From positions 372,001-436,000 of the forward strand of contig NZ_VOIW01000006.1 of NCBI RefSeq assembly GCF_009659625.1: DNA of 64,000 nt, given 5' to 3'. This stretch comes from Pseudomonas haemolytica. GTDB taxonomy: Bacteria > Pseudomonadota > Gammaproteobacteria > Pseudomonadales > Pseudomonadaceae. Shown piece by piece: positions 44,012-52,477 of this stretch. The position numbers and the translations under genes were made by a program. Numbering within the stretch: the first letter of the stretch is position 1; every line of letters starts with the position of its first letter. The notes below the pieces were generated by a model, which ran no database searches, had not been told where the DNA came from, and saw only the letters and a list, made by a program, of their open reading frames with translations.

Positions 44012-44637
44012 TTTCCAGTGCCTCGATCGATGTGGATATCAGGGGTTTCAGGGGCGCCCAACAACTGTCGGGTCAGCAGCAGCGCCTCAGCGAACGGCGC
44101 GGTGGTACGGGTAATCTTGGCCATGACGCTGGTTCCCAACCACAGCGCATACAGGCGCCGGGCCAGGCTGTCGGGAGCTTGCTCGAAGGTGAGCGAGCCG
44201 TCTTCGGCGCCGCGTTGCAGGGCCATGGTGAGCAAATCGATGGTGCGCGAGGTCCCGCGTTGCAGGGCCAACCGCATCGGCTCTGATAAGTCCGACACTT
44301 CGGCGCCGAGCTTTACCGCCAGGCATTTGCCGGCATCGGTGCAGCCCGTATGGTTGTCGACCCAGCATTGCCAATAGCGCATCAGCTTGGCGTAGTGGGA
44401 TAAACCCGGCTGGTCGAACAGCTGCTGCATGCCTTGGAGGTAGTGGTCGAAATAGGTGTCGAGCAACACCACACCGAAGGCATCCTTGGAACCGAAGTAG
44501 TGATAAAACGAACCCTTGGGCACTTCGGCAGCCCGCAGGATTTCGTTCAAGCCCACGGCGGAAAACCCCTTGGCACCGACAATCGATTGCCCACGTTCCA
44601 GAATCGCCTGCCGTGCACTTTTGCTTGTGTGGTTCAT
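44008..44637 (-). CDS. nemR: TetR-family regulator, NemR-like
   Basis: The 209-residue repressor has an N-terminal helix-turn-helix (about 10-57: ILERGQSIVGAKGFSAVGLN, AAEVPKGSFYHYFGSKDAF). The C-terminal domain carries Cys91, Cys99 and Cys105 (CWVDNHTGCTDAGKCLAVKLG). E. coli NemR senses bleach and reactive carbonyls through Cys106; Cys105 is the likely equivalent. It heads the operon with DJ-1 and the old yellow enzyme. E. coli pairs nemR with nemA and gloA, so the logic is the same with a DJ-1 protein in place of glyoxalase I. Confidence 0.85.
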   Translation of the reverse strand: MNHTSKSARQAILERGQSIVGAKGFSAVGLNEILRAAEVPKGSFYHYFGSKDAFGVVLLDTYFDHYLQGMQQLFDQPGLSHYAKLMRYWQCWVDNHTGCTDAGKCLAVKLGAEVSDLSEPMRLALQRGTSRTIDLLTMALQRGAEDGSLTFEQAPDSLARRLYALWLGTSVMAKITRTTAPFAEALLLTRQLLGAPETPDIHIDRGTGK

Positions 44638-44654
44638 GCTTGACCCCGTCCGAT

Positions 44655-44669
44655 TAGACCAGTCGTCTA
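44655..44669. promoter_or_regulatory. Probable NemR operator
   Basis: TAGAC-CAGTC-GTCTA is an inverted repeat 17 bases upstream of the TetR gene start. It resembles the E. coli NemR box (TAGACC...GGTCTA). Autorepression of the whole operon would follow. Confidence 0.75.
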
Positions 44670-44810
44670 GTTCGTTGGGGCCATGTTAGGCAGCAAGGCA
44701 ACGGCTCACAATGTCATATCCGCAAGGATTCCGGCCATGGGCCAAAGTCGGTTGCCGTTTACCCGGCACACGCCGACAATCGCCGCTCCACCGCCCCTTG
44801 GAGAGAAGCG

Positions 44811-45749
44811 ATGCACAGCGTTGCACTGATGGTTTACCCGAATTTCCAATCCTTGAGCCTCAGCCTGGGCTCGGTGTTCGAGTGCGCCAACCTGCTGCGC
44901 GGTGAGCCGGCCTATGAGTTTCATCTGGTGTCGGAAAGCGGCGGCGCGGTGATGACCTCCCAAGGTTTTTCGGTGAACACTACGGCGATCCGGCCGCAGG
45001 GCTATGACACCCTGATCGTCAGCGGCTACCTGGAGTTTCGCCTGCCGGAGGCCAACCTGCTGGAACTGGTCAAGGCGGCGTCCGCGCAGTCACGCCGTGT
45101 GGCATCGTTATGCATGGGCATCTTTGTGCTGGCCGAAGCCGGCCTGCTCACCGGCAAGCGCACCACCACCCACTGGATCCACGCGCCGGCATTCCGCAAG
45201 CGCTACCCGGACATCCGCCTGGAAGAAGACAAGCTGTTCGTGGTGGACGGCCAGGTGTGGACCGGCGCCGGCATGAGCGCCGGGGTCGACCTGGCGTTGG
45301 CCATGGTGGAGAACGACCTGGGCAGCGACCTCGCCCGCCGCATCGCACGCAAGCTGGTGATTGCCCAACGCCGCGGCAGCGAGCAATCGCAGTTGTCGGC
45401 CTTGCTGGAACTGGACCCCAAGTCCGACCGCGTGCAACTGGCCCTGGCCTATGCCCGCGAGAACCTGACCCATGACTTGTCAGTGGAAGCCTTGGCCGAC
45501 GTCGCCCGGCTCAGCCCGCGCCAGTTCAGCCGGGTGTTTCGCGAAGAAACCGGGCAGACACCGGCCAAGGCCATTGAAGCCCTGCGGGTAGAAGCGGCGC
45601 GGGCGATGATGGAAACCAGCCGCCACCCGGTGGAAGTGGTGGCCCGCGAAACTGGCTTTGGTGATCGCGAGCGCATGCGCCAGGCGTTCCTGAGAGCGTT
45701 CGGGCAGCCGCCCCAGGCGATGCAGCAGGTGTTGTTCAATCCAGGCTAG
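44811..45749 (+). CDS. GlxA-type AraC-family regulator with DJ-1/PfpI domain
   Basis: The 312-residue protein combines an N-terminal DJ-1/PfpI-like domain (about 3-175; nucleophile-like Cys in SLCMGIFVLAEAG) with a C-terminal pair of AraC helix-turn-helices (about 210-305: LSVEALADVARLSPRQFSRVF, PVEVVARETGFGDRERMRQAF). Such regulators control amine, carnitine or stress genes. It is divergent from the NemR-like operon, and its 3' end overlaps the end of the aldehyde dehydrogenase gene by 14 bases. The inducer is unknown. Confidence 0.9.
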   Translation: MHSVALMVYPNFQSLSLSLGSVFECANLLRGEPAYEFHLVSESGGAVMTSQGFSVNTTAIRPQGYDTLIVSGYLEFRLPEANLLELVKAASAQSRRVASLCMGIFVLAEAGLLTGKRTTTHWIHAPAFRKRYPDIRLEEDKLFVVDGQVWTGAGMSAGVDLALAMVENDLGSDLARRIARKLVIAQRRGSEQSQLSALLELDPKSDRVQLALAYARENLTHDLSVEALADVARLSPRQFSRVFREETGQTPAKAIEALRVEAARAMMETSRHPVEVVARETGFGDRERMRQAFLRAFGQPPQAMQQVLFNPG

Positions 45750-47157
45750 GCTCATAGCCGAACATCGACTTCACCTCCAGGTAGTCCTCCAACCCGAACA
45801 CACCCCACTCACGCCCATTGCCTGACTGCTTGTAGCCGCCGAACGGTGCGCCATTGTCGGCCTTGCTGCCATTGAGATGGACCATCCCGGTGCGCAGGCG
45901 CCGGGCCACGGCACGGGCGCGCTCCAGCGTGCCGGCGCTGACATAGCCCGACAGGCCGTAGACGCTGTCATTGGCAATGGCGATGGCCTGTTCCTCACTG
46001 TCATAGGGGATGATCACCAGTACCGGGCCGAACACTTCGTCACGGGCAATTGGCATGGCCGGGTCGACATCGGCGAATACCGTGGGCCTGGCATAGAAAC
46101 CGGTGGTCACGCCTGCCGGACGCCCTGCTCCACCGCAGACCGGCGTCATATCCACCGCCGCCAACAAGCCCTGCACCCGTTCGAACTGCGCCTGATTGGC
46201 AAGCGGCCCCATGGCCGTGGCCGGGTTGCTGTCGTCCCAGCACACGTGCGCGGCAACCTCCTGCGCAATCGTTACCGCCCGTGCTTGCAAGGCCCGTGGC
46301 ACCAGCATGCGCGCAGGTGCATTGCACGACTGCCCGCTATTACGAAAACAGCTGCTGACCCCATGGCGCACCACCGCATCGAAGTCGGCATCCTCGAGAA
46401 TCAAGTTGGCCGACTTGCCGCCCAGCTCCTGGGAGACGCGCTTGACCGTATCCGCCGCCGCCTTGGCCACGGCGATACCGGCGCCGGTAGAACCGGTGAA
46501 CGAGAGCATATCGATGTCGGCATGTCGGGCCAGGCCATCGCCGATGGTCGGGCCGTCGCCATTGACCAGGTTGAATATGCCCTTGGGCACTGCGGCGCGG
46601 TGCAGGATGTCGGCGAGCAACATCGCCGATAACGGCGCCTTTTCGCTGGACTTGAGCACCACCGTACAGCCCGCCGCCAGTGCCGGGGCGAGCTTGCAGG
46701 TGAGCTGGTTGAGTGGCCAATTCCACGGCGTGATCAGCCCGCACACACCAATGGGTTCGCGACTGATCAACGTGCTGCCGTGGGGACGGTCGAAGGCATA
46801 GTCCTTGAGAATTTCGTAGGCCCGTTGCAGATGGCCGAGCCCCGCGGGCACGTGGGCGCTACGGGCCAGGGACAATGGTGCGCCCATTTCCTGGTGCACG
46901 CACAGCGCCAACGCCTCGGCGTGTTCGCGATAGCCGTCGATGATGGCCGCCAACAGGTCCAGGCGTTGTTCACGGCTCCATTGCCCGTAGCTGTGGAAAG
47001 CGCGCCTTGCCGCAGCGACAGCCAGGTCGAGGTCGGCGCGGTTGCCCAGGCTGATGTGGGCGATGGCCTGCTCGGTGCCAGGATCAATCACCGCCAGGGT
47101 CTCGGTGCCCTGGGGCTTGACCCATTGACCGTCGATGTAGAAATCCAGGGGGTTCAT
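45736..47157 (-). CDS. NAD(P)-dependent aldehyde dehydrogenase
   Basis: This 473-residue ALDH has the oxyanion Asn in TPWNWPLNQ (about 149), the cofactor loop SFTGSTGAG, the general base Glu in SQELGGKSAN (about 247) and the catalytic Cys in NSGQSCNAPARM (about 281). It probably oxidises an aldehyde made by the adjacent aminotransferase. It overlaps that gene by 4 bases (ATGA). Confidence 0.92.
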   Translation of the reverse strand: MNPLDFYIDGQWVKPQGTETLAVIDPGTEQAIAHISLGNRADLDLAVAAARRAFHSYGQWSREQRLDLLAAIIDGYREHAEALALCVHQEMGAPLSLARSAHVPAGLGHLQRAYEILKDYAFDRPHGSTLISREPIGVCGLITPWNWPLNQLTCKLAPALAAGCTVVLKSSEKAPLSAMLLADILHRAAVPKGIFNLVNGDGPTIGDGLARHADIDMLSFTGSTGAGIAVAKAAADTVKRVSQELGGKSANLILEDADFDAVVRHGVSSCFRNSGQSCNAPARMLVPRALQARAVTIAQEVAAHVCWDDSNPATAMGPLANQAQFERVQGLLAAVDMTPVCGGAGRPAGVTTGFYARPTVFADVDPAMPIARDEVFGPVLVIIPYDSEEQAIAIANDSVYGLSGYVSAGTLERARAVARRLRTGMVHLNGSKADNGAPFGGYKQSGNGREWGVFGLEDYLEVKSMFGYEPSLD

Positions 47158-48449
47158 CGCGTTACCTCAAGGGCCTGCTTCAACGTGCCGAACACCAGCG
47201 CGACCTGTTCCTCGCTGATGATCAGCGGCGGCGACAGCACGATATTGTCCCCCGACGCCCGCACCAGCACCCCGGCATCGAAACAGCGCTGGGCCACCTC
47301 CGCCGCCCGCGCACCGGGAGCACCGTCACGGGGGGTGAGTTCCACCGCGCAGAGCAGGCCGATGGCCCGCACGTCCAGCACCAGGGGCTGTTCGCGCAGC
47401 GCCAGCGCGGTGGTTTGCCACAGCGGCGCGATCTGCTGGACATGGGCATTGAGGCCCAGCTCCGCATGCACATCCAGGGTCGCCAAACCTGCCGCGCACG
47501 CCAGCGGATGGGCCGAATAGGTGTAGCCGTGCATCAGCTCGATGGCTTGTTCCGGGCCTTGCATAAAGGCGTCATAGACCGCACCGCTGACCAGTACGCC
47601 GCCCATGGGCACCGCACCGTTGGTGAGGCCCTTGGCCAGGGTCATCAGGTCTGGCGTGACGCCGAAGGCCTGGGCGGCGAAACCATGGCCGACGCGACCA
47701 AAGCCAGTGATCACTTCATCGAAAATCAGCAGCACGCCATGGCGATCGCAGATGTCCCGCAACCGTTGCAGGTAACCCTGGGGTGGGGCGTACACGCCAC
47801 CGGAGCCCGTGACCGGTTCAACAATCACCGCCGCCACTGTGGCCGGGTCGTGGATCTCCAGCAGTTGCAGCAACGCGTCCGCATAGTGGGCGCCCTGCTC
47901 TGGCTGGCCGTGGCTGAAACGTGACGCCGTGTCATAAGGCAACGGCAAATGCGCCACATCGCCGAGCAACGGTCCGAAGTCGCGCTTCTGGCGGCCTATT
48001 CCCGATACCGACAGCCCGCCAAAGCCCATGCCGTGATACCCCTTGGCGCGGCCGATCAGCTTGGTACGGCGGCAGTCTCCACGGGCCTGATGGTAAGCGC
48101 GGGCGATTTTCAGGGCGGTGTCCACCGCCTCGGAACCGGAGTTGGTGAAGAACACTTTATCCAGGCCCGCCGGCGCCATGGCCGCCAGGCGATCGGCCAG
48201 GGTCAGCGCCGCCGGGTGGCTCATTTTGAACGACGACACGAAGTCCAGGCGCCCCGCTGCCTCGCGAATCGCCTCGACAATCCGTGGTTGGCCGTGGCCG
48301 GCGTTGACGCACCATAACCCGGCCATGGCATCGAGCACCGCGCGGCCATCGGTGGTGGTGTAGTGCATGCCGGCAGCGCGATCAAACAGCATCGGCGCAC
48401 GGTTGAACGGGCGCATCGCGGTAAACGGCGCCCACAGGGAAGAACTCAT
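47154..48449 (-). CDS. Class III omega-aminotransferase (PLP)
   Basis: The 431-residue fold-type I aminotransferase resembles beta-alanine:pyruvate and other omega-amino-acid transaminases. It starts with LWAPFTAMRPFNRAP. The phosphate-binding segment is FFTNSGSEAVDTALK, the PLP pyridine-nitrogen Asp is in LLIFDEVITGFGR, and the Schiff-base Lys is in MTLAKGLTNGAVPMG. It is between the hydrolase and the aldehyde dehydrogenase with 4-base overlaps on both sides. The likely sequence is hydrolysis, deamination to an aldehyde, then oxidation to the acid. Confidence 0.92.
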   Translation of the reverse strand: MSSSLWAPFTAMRPFNRAPMLFDRAAGMHYTTTDGRAVLDAMAGLWCVNAGHGQPRIVEAIREAAGRLDFVSSFKMSHPAALTLADRLAAMAPAGLDKVFFTNSGSEAVDTALKIARAYHQARGDCRRTKLIGRAKGYHGMGFGGLSVSGIGRQKRDFGPLLGDVAHLPLPYDTASRFSHGQPEQGAHYADALLQLLEIHDPATVAAVIVEPVTGSGGVYAPPQGYLQRLRDICDRHGVLLIFDEVITGFGRVGHGFAAQAFGVTPDLMTLAKGLTNGAVPMGGVLVSGAVYDAFMQGPEQAIELMHGYTYSAHPLACAAGLATLDVHAELGLNAHVQQIAPLWQTTALALREQPLVLDVRAIGLLCAVELTPRDGAPGARAAEVAQRCFDAGVLVRASGDNIVLSPPLIISEEQVALVFGTLKQALEVTR

Positions 48450-49966
48450 GGGTGTACTCCTTGAGCAGAGATTCGCGTGCCGAACAGAGTCGGACGTTGC
48501 AGGGCACCGGCGTTGGTGTTGACGCCGCGGTCGAAGTGCAGGCGCCCGTCATGCAAGCGGCAACTGACGTGGTCGCCGAACGCGGTTTCGACAAAACGCC
48601 AGTCCATGCGCAACTCGCCTTCGGTGGTCCAGCCAGCCTTGGCAACCACTGGAGTCTGCTCAGGCTGGTATTGGTGGTGAAGGTAGTTGCCGGTGATGCT
48701 GGTGATGGTTTCAAGCGGCCGCTGGAAACCGGCGCGCAGGTGGTGAGTGCCGCGGTGGTCGACCAGGGTGAAGGTGCAGTGATCGCCGTGGAATTCAAAA
48801 GCCAGTTCGTGCACGCCATCTTCATTCGGTTCGATGATGTAACGCCCTTGCAGTGCGGCGCTCGCCGGCGATACCGACAAACCCTGCAAAGTGGGCAGGC
48901 GCAAGTGGTCAATCAGCGCCTCCAGCTGCACCTGGCTGGCCTTGGGGTCGGCACTGCTGCGCCCCAGCGCCGGAAACAAGTGTTGCCACAGCGCCTGGTG
49001 CACGCGCTTTTCCCCCAGGCGCAGGCCGCAGGTAAAGACCATCACCGCCTCCTGCTCGGGCAGCACCATGCAGTACTGGCCGAACACGCCGGAGGCGTAG
49101 TAGCCGCCGTGTTGGGTCATCCACCATTGGTAGCCATAGCCTTCGCGCTGGGCTTCATTGGCCTTGTTCTTGTCCCGTGGCAAGTACTGCTTGCCGTCGA
49201 ACTCGCCCATCCACACATCCTGCACCTGGTTGCGCGTGGCGGCGCCCACCCACGCTGGCGACAGCAATTGACGGCCCTGCCATTGGCCTTGGTTCAAGTG
49301 CAGCACGCCGAACTTCAGCGAGTCCTCGCTGGTGCAGCTCAAGCCATTGCCGCCGGAGTTGAAACCGCCCGGCGCCAGGTCCCATTCCAGTCGGTCGAGG
49401 CCCATATGCTTCAGCACCCGCTCCTGCAGCAGTGCATGCAGGGTCTGCCCGCTGACCTGAGTGACGATGGCCGACAGCATGAAACTGCTGGCACTGCTGT
49501 AGATAAACGACTGGCCCGGCGGCTCGTCCACCGGCTCATTGAGGAACGCCTGGACCCAGCTGGTTTGCAGGTTGCGCCAGTCACCACCGGAAATGCCGCG
49601 TGTGTGGCCGGTGCGCATGGTCAGCAGGTCCTCCACAGTCATGGCCGCGAGGTTGGCACTGATGGGCCGCGGGCACAGCTCGGGGAAGAAATCGATCACC
49701 TTGTCCGTGAGCGCCAGCCGACCATCGTCGATCAACAAGCCCACTGCTGTGGCGGTCCAGCTCTTGGTCGCCGAATGTTGCACATGCATGCGATGGGCCG
49801 AATAGGGTTGCCAGAACGCCTCGACCACCACTGCGCCCTGGCGATACAGCATGAAACTGTGCAGCTCCAGGCCCGCCTCGGTCACGGCCTGAATAAAGTC
49901 GACGATACCGGCGGGGTCGACACCGCGTTCAATGGGCAAGGCCCGGGGCAGCGGGATGTAAGTCAT
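48446..49966 (-). CDS. Serine hydrolase of the class C beta-lactamase/esterase family
   Basis: The 506-residue protein has no signal peptide, so it acts in the cytoplasm. It has the SxxK nucleophile motif in HSATKSWTATAVG (about 66) and the tyrosine motif as FIYSSASSF (about 154, YSS where penicillin-binding relatives have YxN). The C-terminal part beyond about 360 is a separate beta-rich domain. Family members hydrolyse esters, amides or D-amino peptides. As first gene of the operon it probably releases the amine used by the transaminase. Confidence 0.87.
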   Translation of the reverse strand: MTYIPLPRALPIERGVDPAGIVDFIQAVTEAGLELHSFMLYRQGAVVVEAFWQPYSAHRMHVQHSATKSWTATAVGLLIDDGRLALTDKVIDFFPELCPRPISANLAAMTVEDLLTMRTGHTRGISGGDWRNLQTSWVQAFLNEPVDEPPGQSFIYSSASSFMLSAIVTQVSGQTLHALLQERVLKHMGLDRLEWDLAPGGFNSGGNGLSCTSEDSLKFGVLHLNQGQWQGRQLLSPAWVGAATRNQVQDVWMGEFDGKQYLPRDKNKANEAQREGYGYQWWMTQHGGYYASGVFGQYCMVLPEQEAVMVFTCGLRLGEKRVHQALWQHLFPALGRSSADPKASQVQLEALIDHLRLPTLQGLSVSPASAALQGRYIIEPNEDGVHELAFEFHGDHCTFTLVDHRGTHHLRAGFQRPLETITSITGNYLHHQYQPEQTPVVAKAGWTTEGELRMDWRFVETAFGDHVSCRLHDGRLHFDRGVNTNAGALQRPTLFGTRISAQGVHP

Positions 49967-49981
49967 AGTGGGTCCTCGTTC

Positions 49982-50002
49982 ATGTTTTTATATTTCAAAT
50001 AA
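49982..50002. promoter_or_regulatory. AT-rich motif shared with the peptide ABC-transporter promoter region
   Basis: ATGTTTTTATATTTCAAATA (49982-50001) lies 16 bases from the start of the hydrolase operon, in the divergent region with the GntR gene. A close relative stands at 57631 upstream of the ABC operon. It could be the GntR operator, or only an AT-rich promoter. Confidence 0.35.
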
Positions 50003-50106
50003 TGCAGATAAAGATTTGCTCACAGCGGCCTGGTGTATTTGAGCCACCTATAATTCCGTTTTTCCGAGTATCCTTGCCTCCCCTGTCACAGGAATGACTC
50101 CGCGCC

Positions 50107-50985
50107 ATGTCCCCACTCACCTCGCTGCAGACCAAAGTTGCCGGCCAGATCCTTGCCGCCATCGCCAGCGGCGACTTGCAACCCGGTATGCACCTCAAAG
50201 AAGTCGAGCTGGCCCAGCGCCTGGGGGTGTCGCGCTCGCCGATTCGCAGCGCGCTGTCCTACCTGGCGCAACAGCAGGCCATCGAGCCATTGCCGCAACA
50301 GGGCTTTCGCGTACCGCTGCAGGCGGCCGCTGGCCTGGCGCAACAGGTCAGCGAGTTGCACAACGAAGAGGACCAGTTGTACACGCGGCTGATCGACGAT
50401 CGCTTGAACCAGGCACTGCCGGACCAGATTTCCGAAAGCGATTTGCTGCGCCGCTATGGCGTCGGCAAAAGCGTGCTGCGTCGTTGCCTGTTGCGCCTGT
50501 CGGATGAAGGCGTGATGCAGCGCAAGCACGGGCATGGCTGGCAATTCCTGCCGACCCTGAACAGCCCGCAGACGCGCTTCGAAAGCTATCGCTTGCGCAT
50601 GCTGCTGGAGCCCGCCGGGTTGCTGGAGCCGACCTTCAGGATCAACCGCGAACAATTGCGCCGCTGCCGCGAACGGCAACTGGAACTGCTCGAAGGCCAG
50701 GTCGATGGGCAACGCTTTATCGAGTGCAACGCAGAGTTCCATGAACTGCTGGCGGCGGCGTCGGGCAATGGCTATATCCTGCAAGCGATCCAGCAGCAGA
50801 ACCGCTTGCGCCGGCTCACCGAATTCCACACGGTGAGCAATGTGGAACGGGTCAAGGTGTCGTGCCAGGAACACCTGGCAATCCTCGATGCCTTGGAGCA
50901 AGGCGATAACGAATGGGCGGCGACGCTGTTGCACCGCCACCTGGAGGTGGCGAGCAAGTTGCGGGTGGCGCGCAATAAGGGCTGA
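50107..50985 (+). CDS. GntR/FCD regulator with two winged-helix domains
   Basis: The 292-residue protein has a GntR winged helix at about 6-70 (IASGDLQPGMHLKEVELAQR, VSRSPIRSALSYL) and a second winged-helix segment at about 92-150 (LNQALPDQISESDLLRRYG, GKSVLRRCLLRLSDEGVMQR). The FCD effector domain (about 160-285) follows, with the metal-binding pattern ECNAEFHELL, QEHLAIL and LLHRHLE. Ordinary FadR/FCD proteins are about 230 residues with one winged helix, so the second is an extra domain. Divergent from the hydrolase operon, which it probably represses. Confidence 0.85.
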   Translation: MSPLTSLQTKVAGQILAAIASGDLQPGMHLKEVELAQRLGVSRSPIRSALSYLAQQQAIEPLPQQGFRVPLQAAAGLAQQVSELHNEEDQLYTRLIDDRLNQALPDQISESDLLRRYGVGKSVLRRCLLRLSDEGVMQRKHGHGWQFLPTLNSPQTRFESYRLRMLLEPAGLLEPTFRINREQLRRCRERQLELLEGQVDGQRFIECNAEFHELLAAASGNGYILQAIQQQNRLRRLTEFHTVSNVERVKVSCQEHLAILDALEQGDNEWAATLLHRHLEVASKLRVARNKG

Positions 50986-51026
50986 GGCGTTGCTGTCACA
51001 GACACAAAAAGCCGAAGGTGGGAGAG

Positions 51027-51077
51027 GCGCTCTTGATCTTGATCTCTGGCGCCCCATTGAACCGTGCTGGCCGAATA
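51027..51077. repeat. Fragment of the composite element (inner right arm)
   Basis: GCGCTCTTGATCTTGATCTC, then GCGCCCC, AACC and GCTGGCCGAA in the same order and spacing as the inner right arm of copies 1-3 (for example about 19260-19316). It lies just past the OprD stop. There are no terminal repeats. Confidence 0.75.
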
Positions 51078-51083
51078 CGTTCA

Positions 51084-52367
51084 TCACCAAAGCGCCACGG
51101 TATAGCCAACAATCACCCGGTTCTCATTCATATCCCGCAAGTAGTTGGACTTGCTCAACCCATTCCTCCAGCGCAACGACACCCCTTTGAGCGCCCCGGA
51201 CTGAACCACATAGCCCAGATCGATATCCCGCTCCCATTCACGCCCCTCCCCCACAAACCCCTTGACCTGCGCCTGATCGCCCTTGGCCCAACGCGTCGAA
51301 AAGGTCAGCCCCGGAACGCCCAGGGCGGCGAAGTCAAAGTCATACCGCGCATGCCAGACCCGCTCGTTGGTCTGGGAGAAGTTGCTCAGTTGATACTCGG
51401 AAAACAGGTAGGTATTGGTCCCGTCCACATAGGTAAACGGCGTCGACCCGAACTGCTCCTGATACCCGCCGCCCAGGCTATGGCCCTTGTAGCTGTACAT
51501 CGCCCGCGTACTCAGCGCGCGGTTGTCGACTTTGCCCGCCAAGCCCGCGCCGGATTTGTCCGCGTCGAAATAGCGGATATCGGTCTTGAGCGTGCCACCA
51601 CCGAGGGCAAAGCTGTTTTTCAGCCCGACGTAGTGCTGCTGATAGATGTCTTGCAGTTGCGCAAAGTGATAGCTGAGGACCATGCCTGGGGTGAGCGTGT
51701 AGTCGCCGCCGGCAAAGCGGAAGCGGTCGCTCTTGGCGCTGCTCTTGTAGGCACCGCTCTGGCTGGTCAGCCCCAGGTCTTCGTAGTCGGTGGATTCGCG
51801 TTGCCTGGTCTGGTCGATCTGCCCGCCGACCAAGGCCAAGCCGGCAATGTCCGTGGACGTTACCTGGGTGCCACGGAAGGTCTGCGGGAACAACCGGCTG
51901 GTGTTGGGTTGCAAGGTCGGCAGGTCCGGCAGCAGGTAGCCGCTGCGCAACTCGCTCTTGGCCAGGCGCACCTTGCCGGTCACGCCGAGCTTGGAGTACT
52001 CGTCATGGGCGCGCTTGGCATAGCTGGGCTTACCCGGTGCAACATCGTTGTCCCTGGATAACAGGCCGGAGCCTGAGCGATCCGGGCTGGAGTCGAGTTT
52101 CACGCCAAGCATGCCGACTACGTCCAGGCCGAACCCCACTCGGCCTTCGGTGAAGCCTGACTTCAGGTTGAGGATAAAACCCTGGGCCCATTCCTCACGC
52201 TTGGATTGCCCGGCGTCTTCACGATAGTCGCGGTTGAAGTAGTAATTCTTCAAGTCCAGGTCGGCCTTGCTGTCCTTGATGAAGTCCGCCTGGGCTGGGG
52301 CGCACAGCAGGCCCCCGCTCATCAGGCCGACACCTTTCAAGATCAGGTTGAAATGGTTGTTATGCAT
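51084..52367 (-). CDS. OprD-family outer-membrane porin
   Basis: The 427-residue protein has a signal peptide (cleavage after APAQA), the OprD-family opening FIKDSKADLDLKNYYFNRDYR, barrel repeats such as WAQGFILNLKSGFTEGRVGFG and SYHFAQLQDIYQQHYVGLKN, and the terminal VIVGYTVALW. These porins admit specific small molecules such as amino acids and peptides (OccD) or aromatic acids (OccK). It follows the ABC-transporter genes on the same strand after 110 bases, so uptake across both membranes is encoded together. The gap holds a CGCGCAG/CTGCGCG inverted repeat. Confidence 0.92.
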   Translation of the reverse strand: MHNNHFNLILKGVGLMSGGLLCAPAQADFIKDSKADLDLKNYYFNRDYREDAGQSKREEWAQGFILNLKSGFTEGRVGFGLDVVGMLGVKLDSSPDRSGSGLLSRDNDVAPGKPSYAKRAHDEYSKLGVTGKVRLAKSELRSGYLLPDLPTLQPNTSRLFPQTFRGTQVTSTDIAGLALVGGQIDQTRQRESTDYEDLGLTSQSGAYKSSAKSDRFRFAGGDYTLTPGMVLSYHFAQLQDIYQQHYVGLKNSFALGGGTLKTDIRYFDADKSGAGLAGKVDNRALSTRAMYSYKGHSLGGGYQEQFGSTPFTYVDGTNTYLFSEYQLSNFSQTNERVWHARYDFDFAALGVPGLTFSTRWAKGDQAQVKGFVGEGREWERDIDLGYVVQSGALKGVSLRWRNGLSKSNYLRDMNENRVIVGYTVALW

Positions 52368-52477
52368 GGGCTTGGCTCCTGGCAGTCGCTACGGGTGAGT
52401 AGGTCTTATTGTTTTTTTGGGCACGACATTCCCCATCGCGCAGGTTTTCAAGGCTGCGCGCCGGAAGAAATCAGGGT

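Noticed and set aside
52437..52460. Terminator between the ABC ATPase and oprD genes
   Set aside because: CGCGCAG/CTGCGCG can pair, but no T-run follows on the minus strand.
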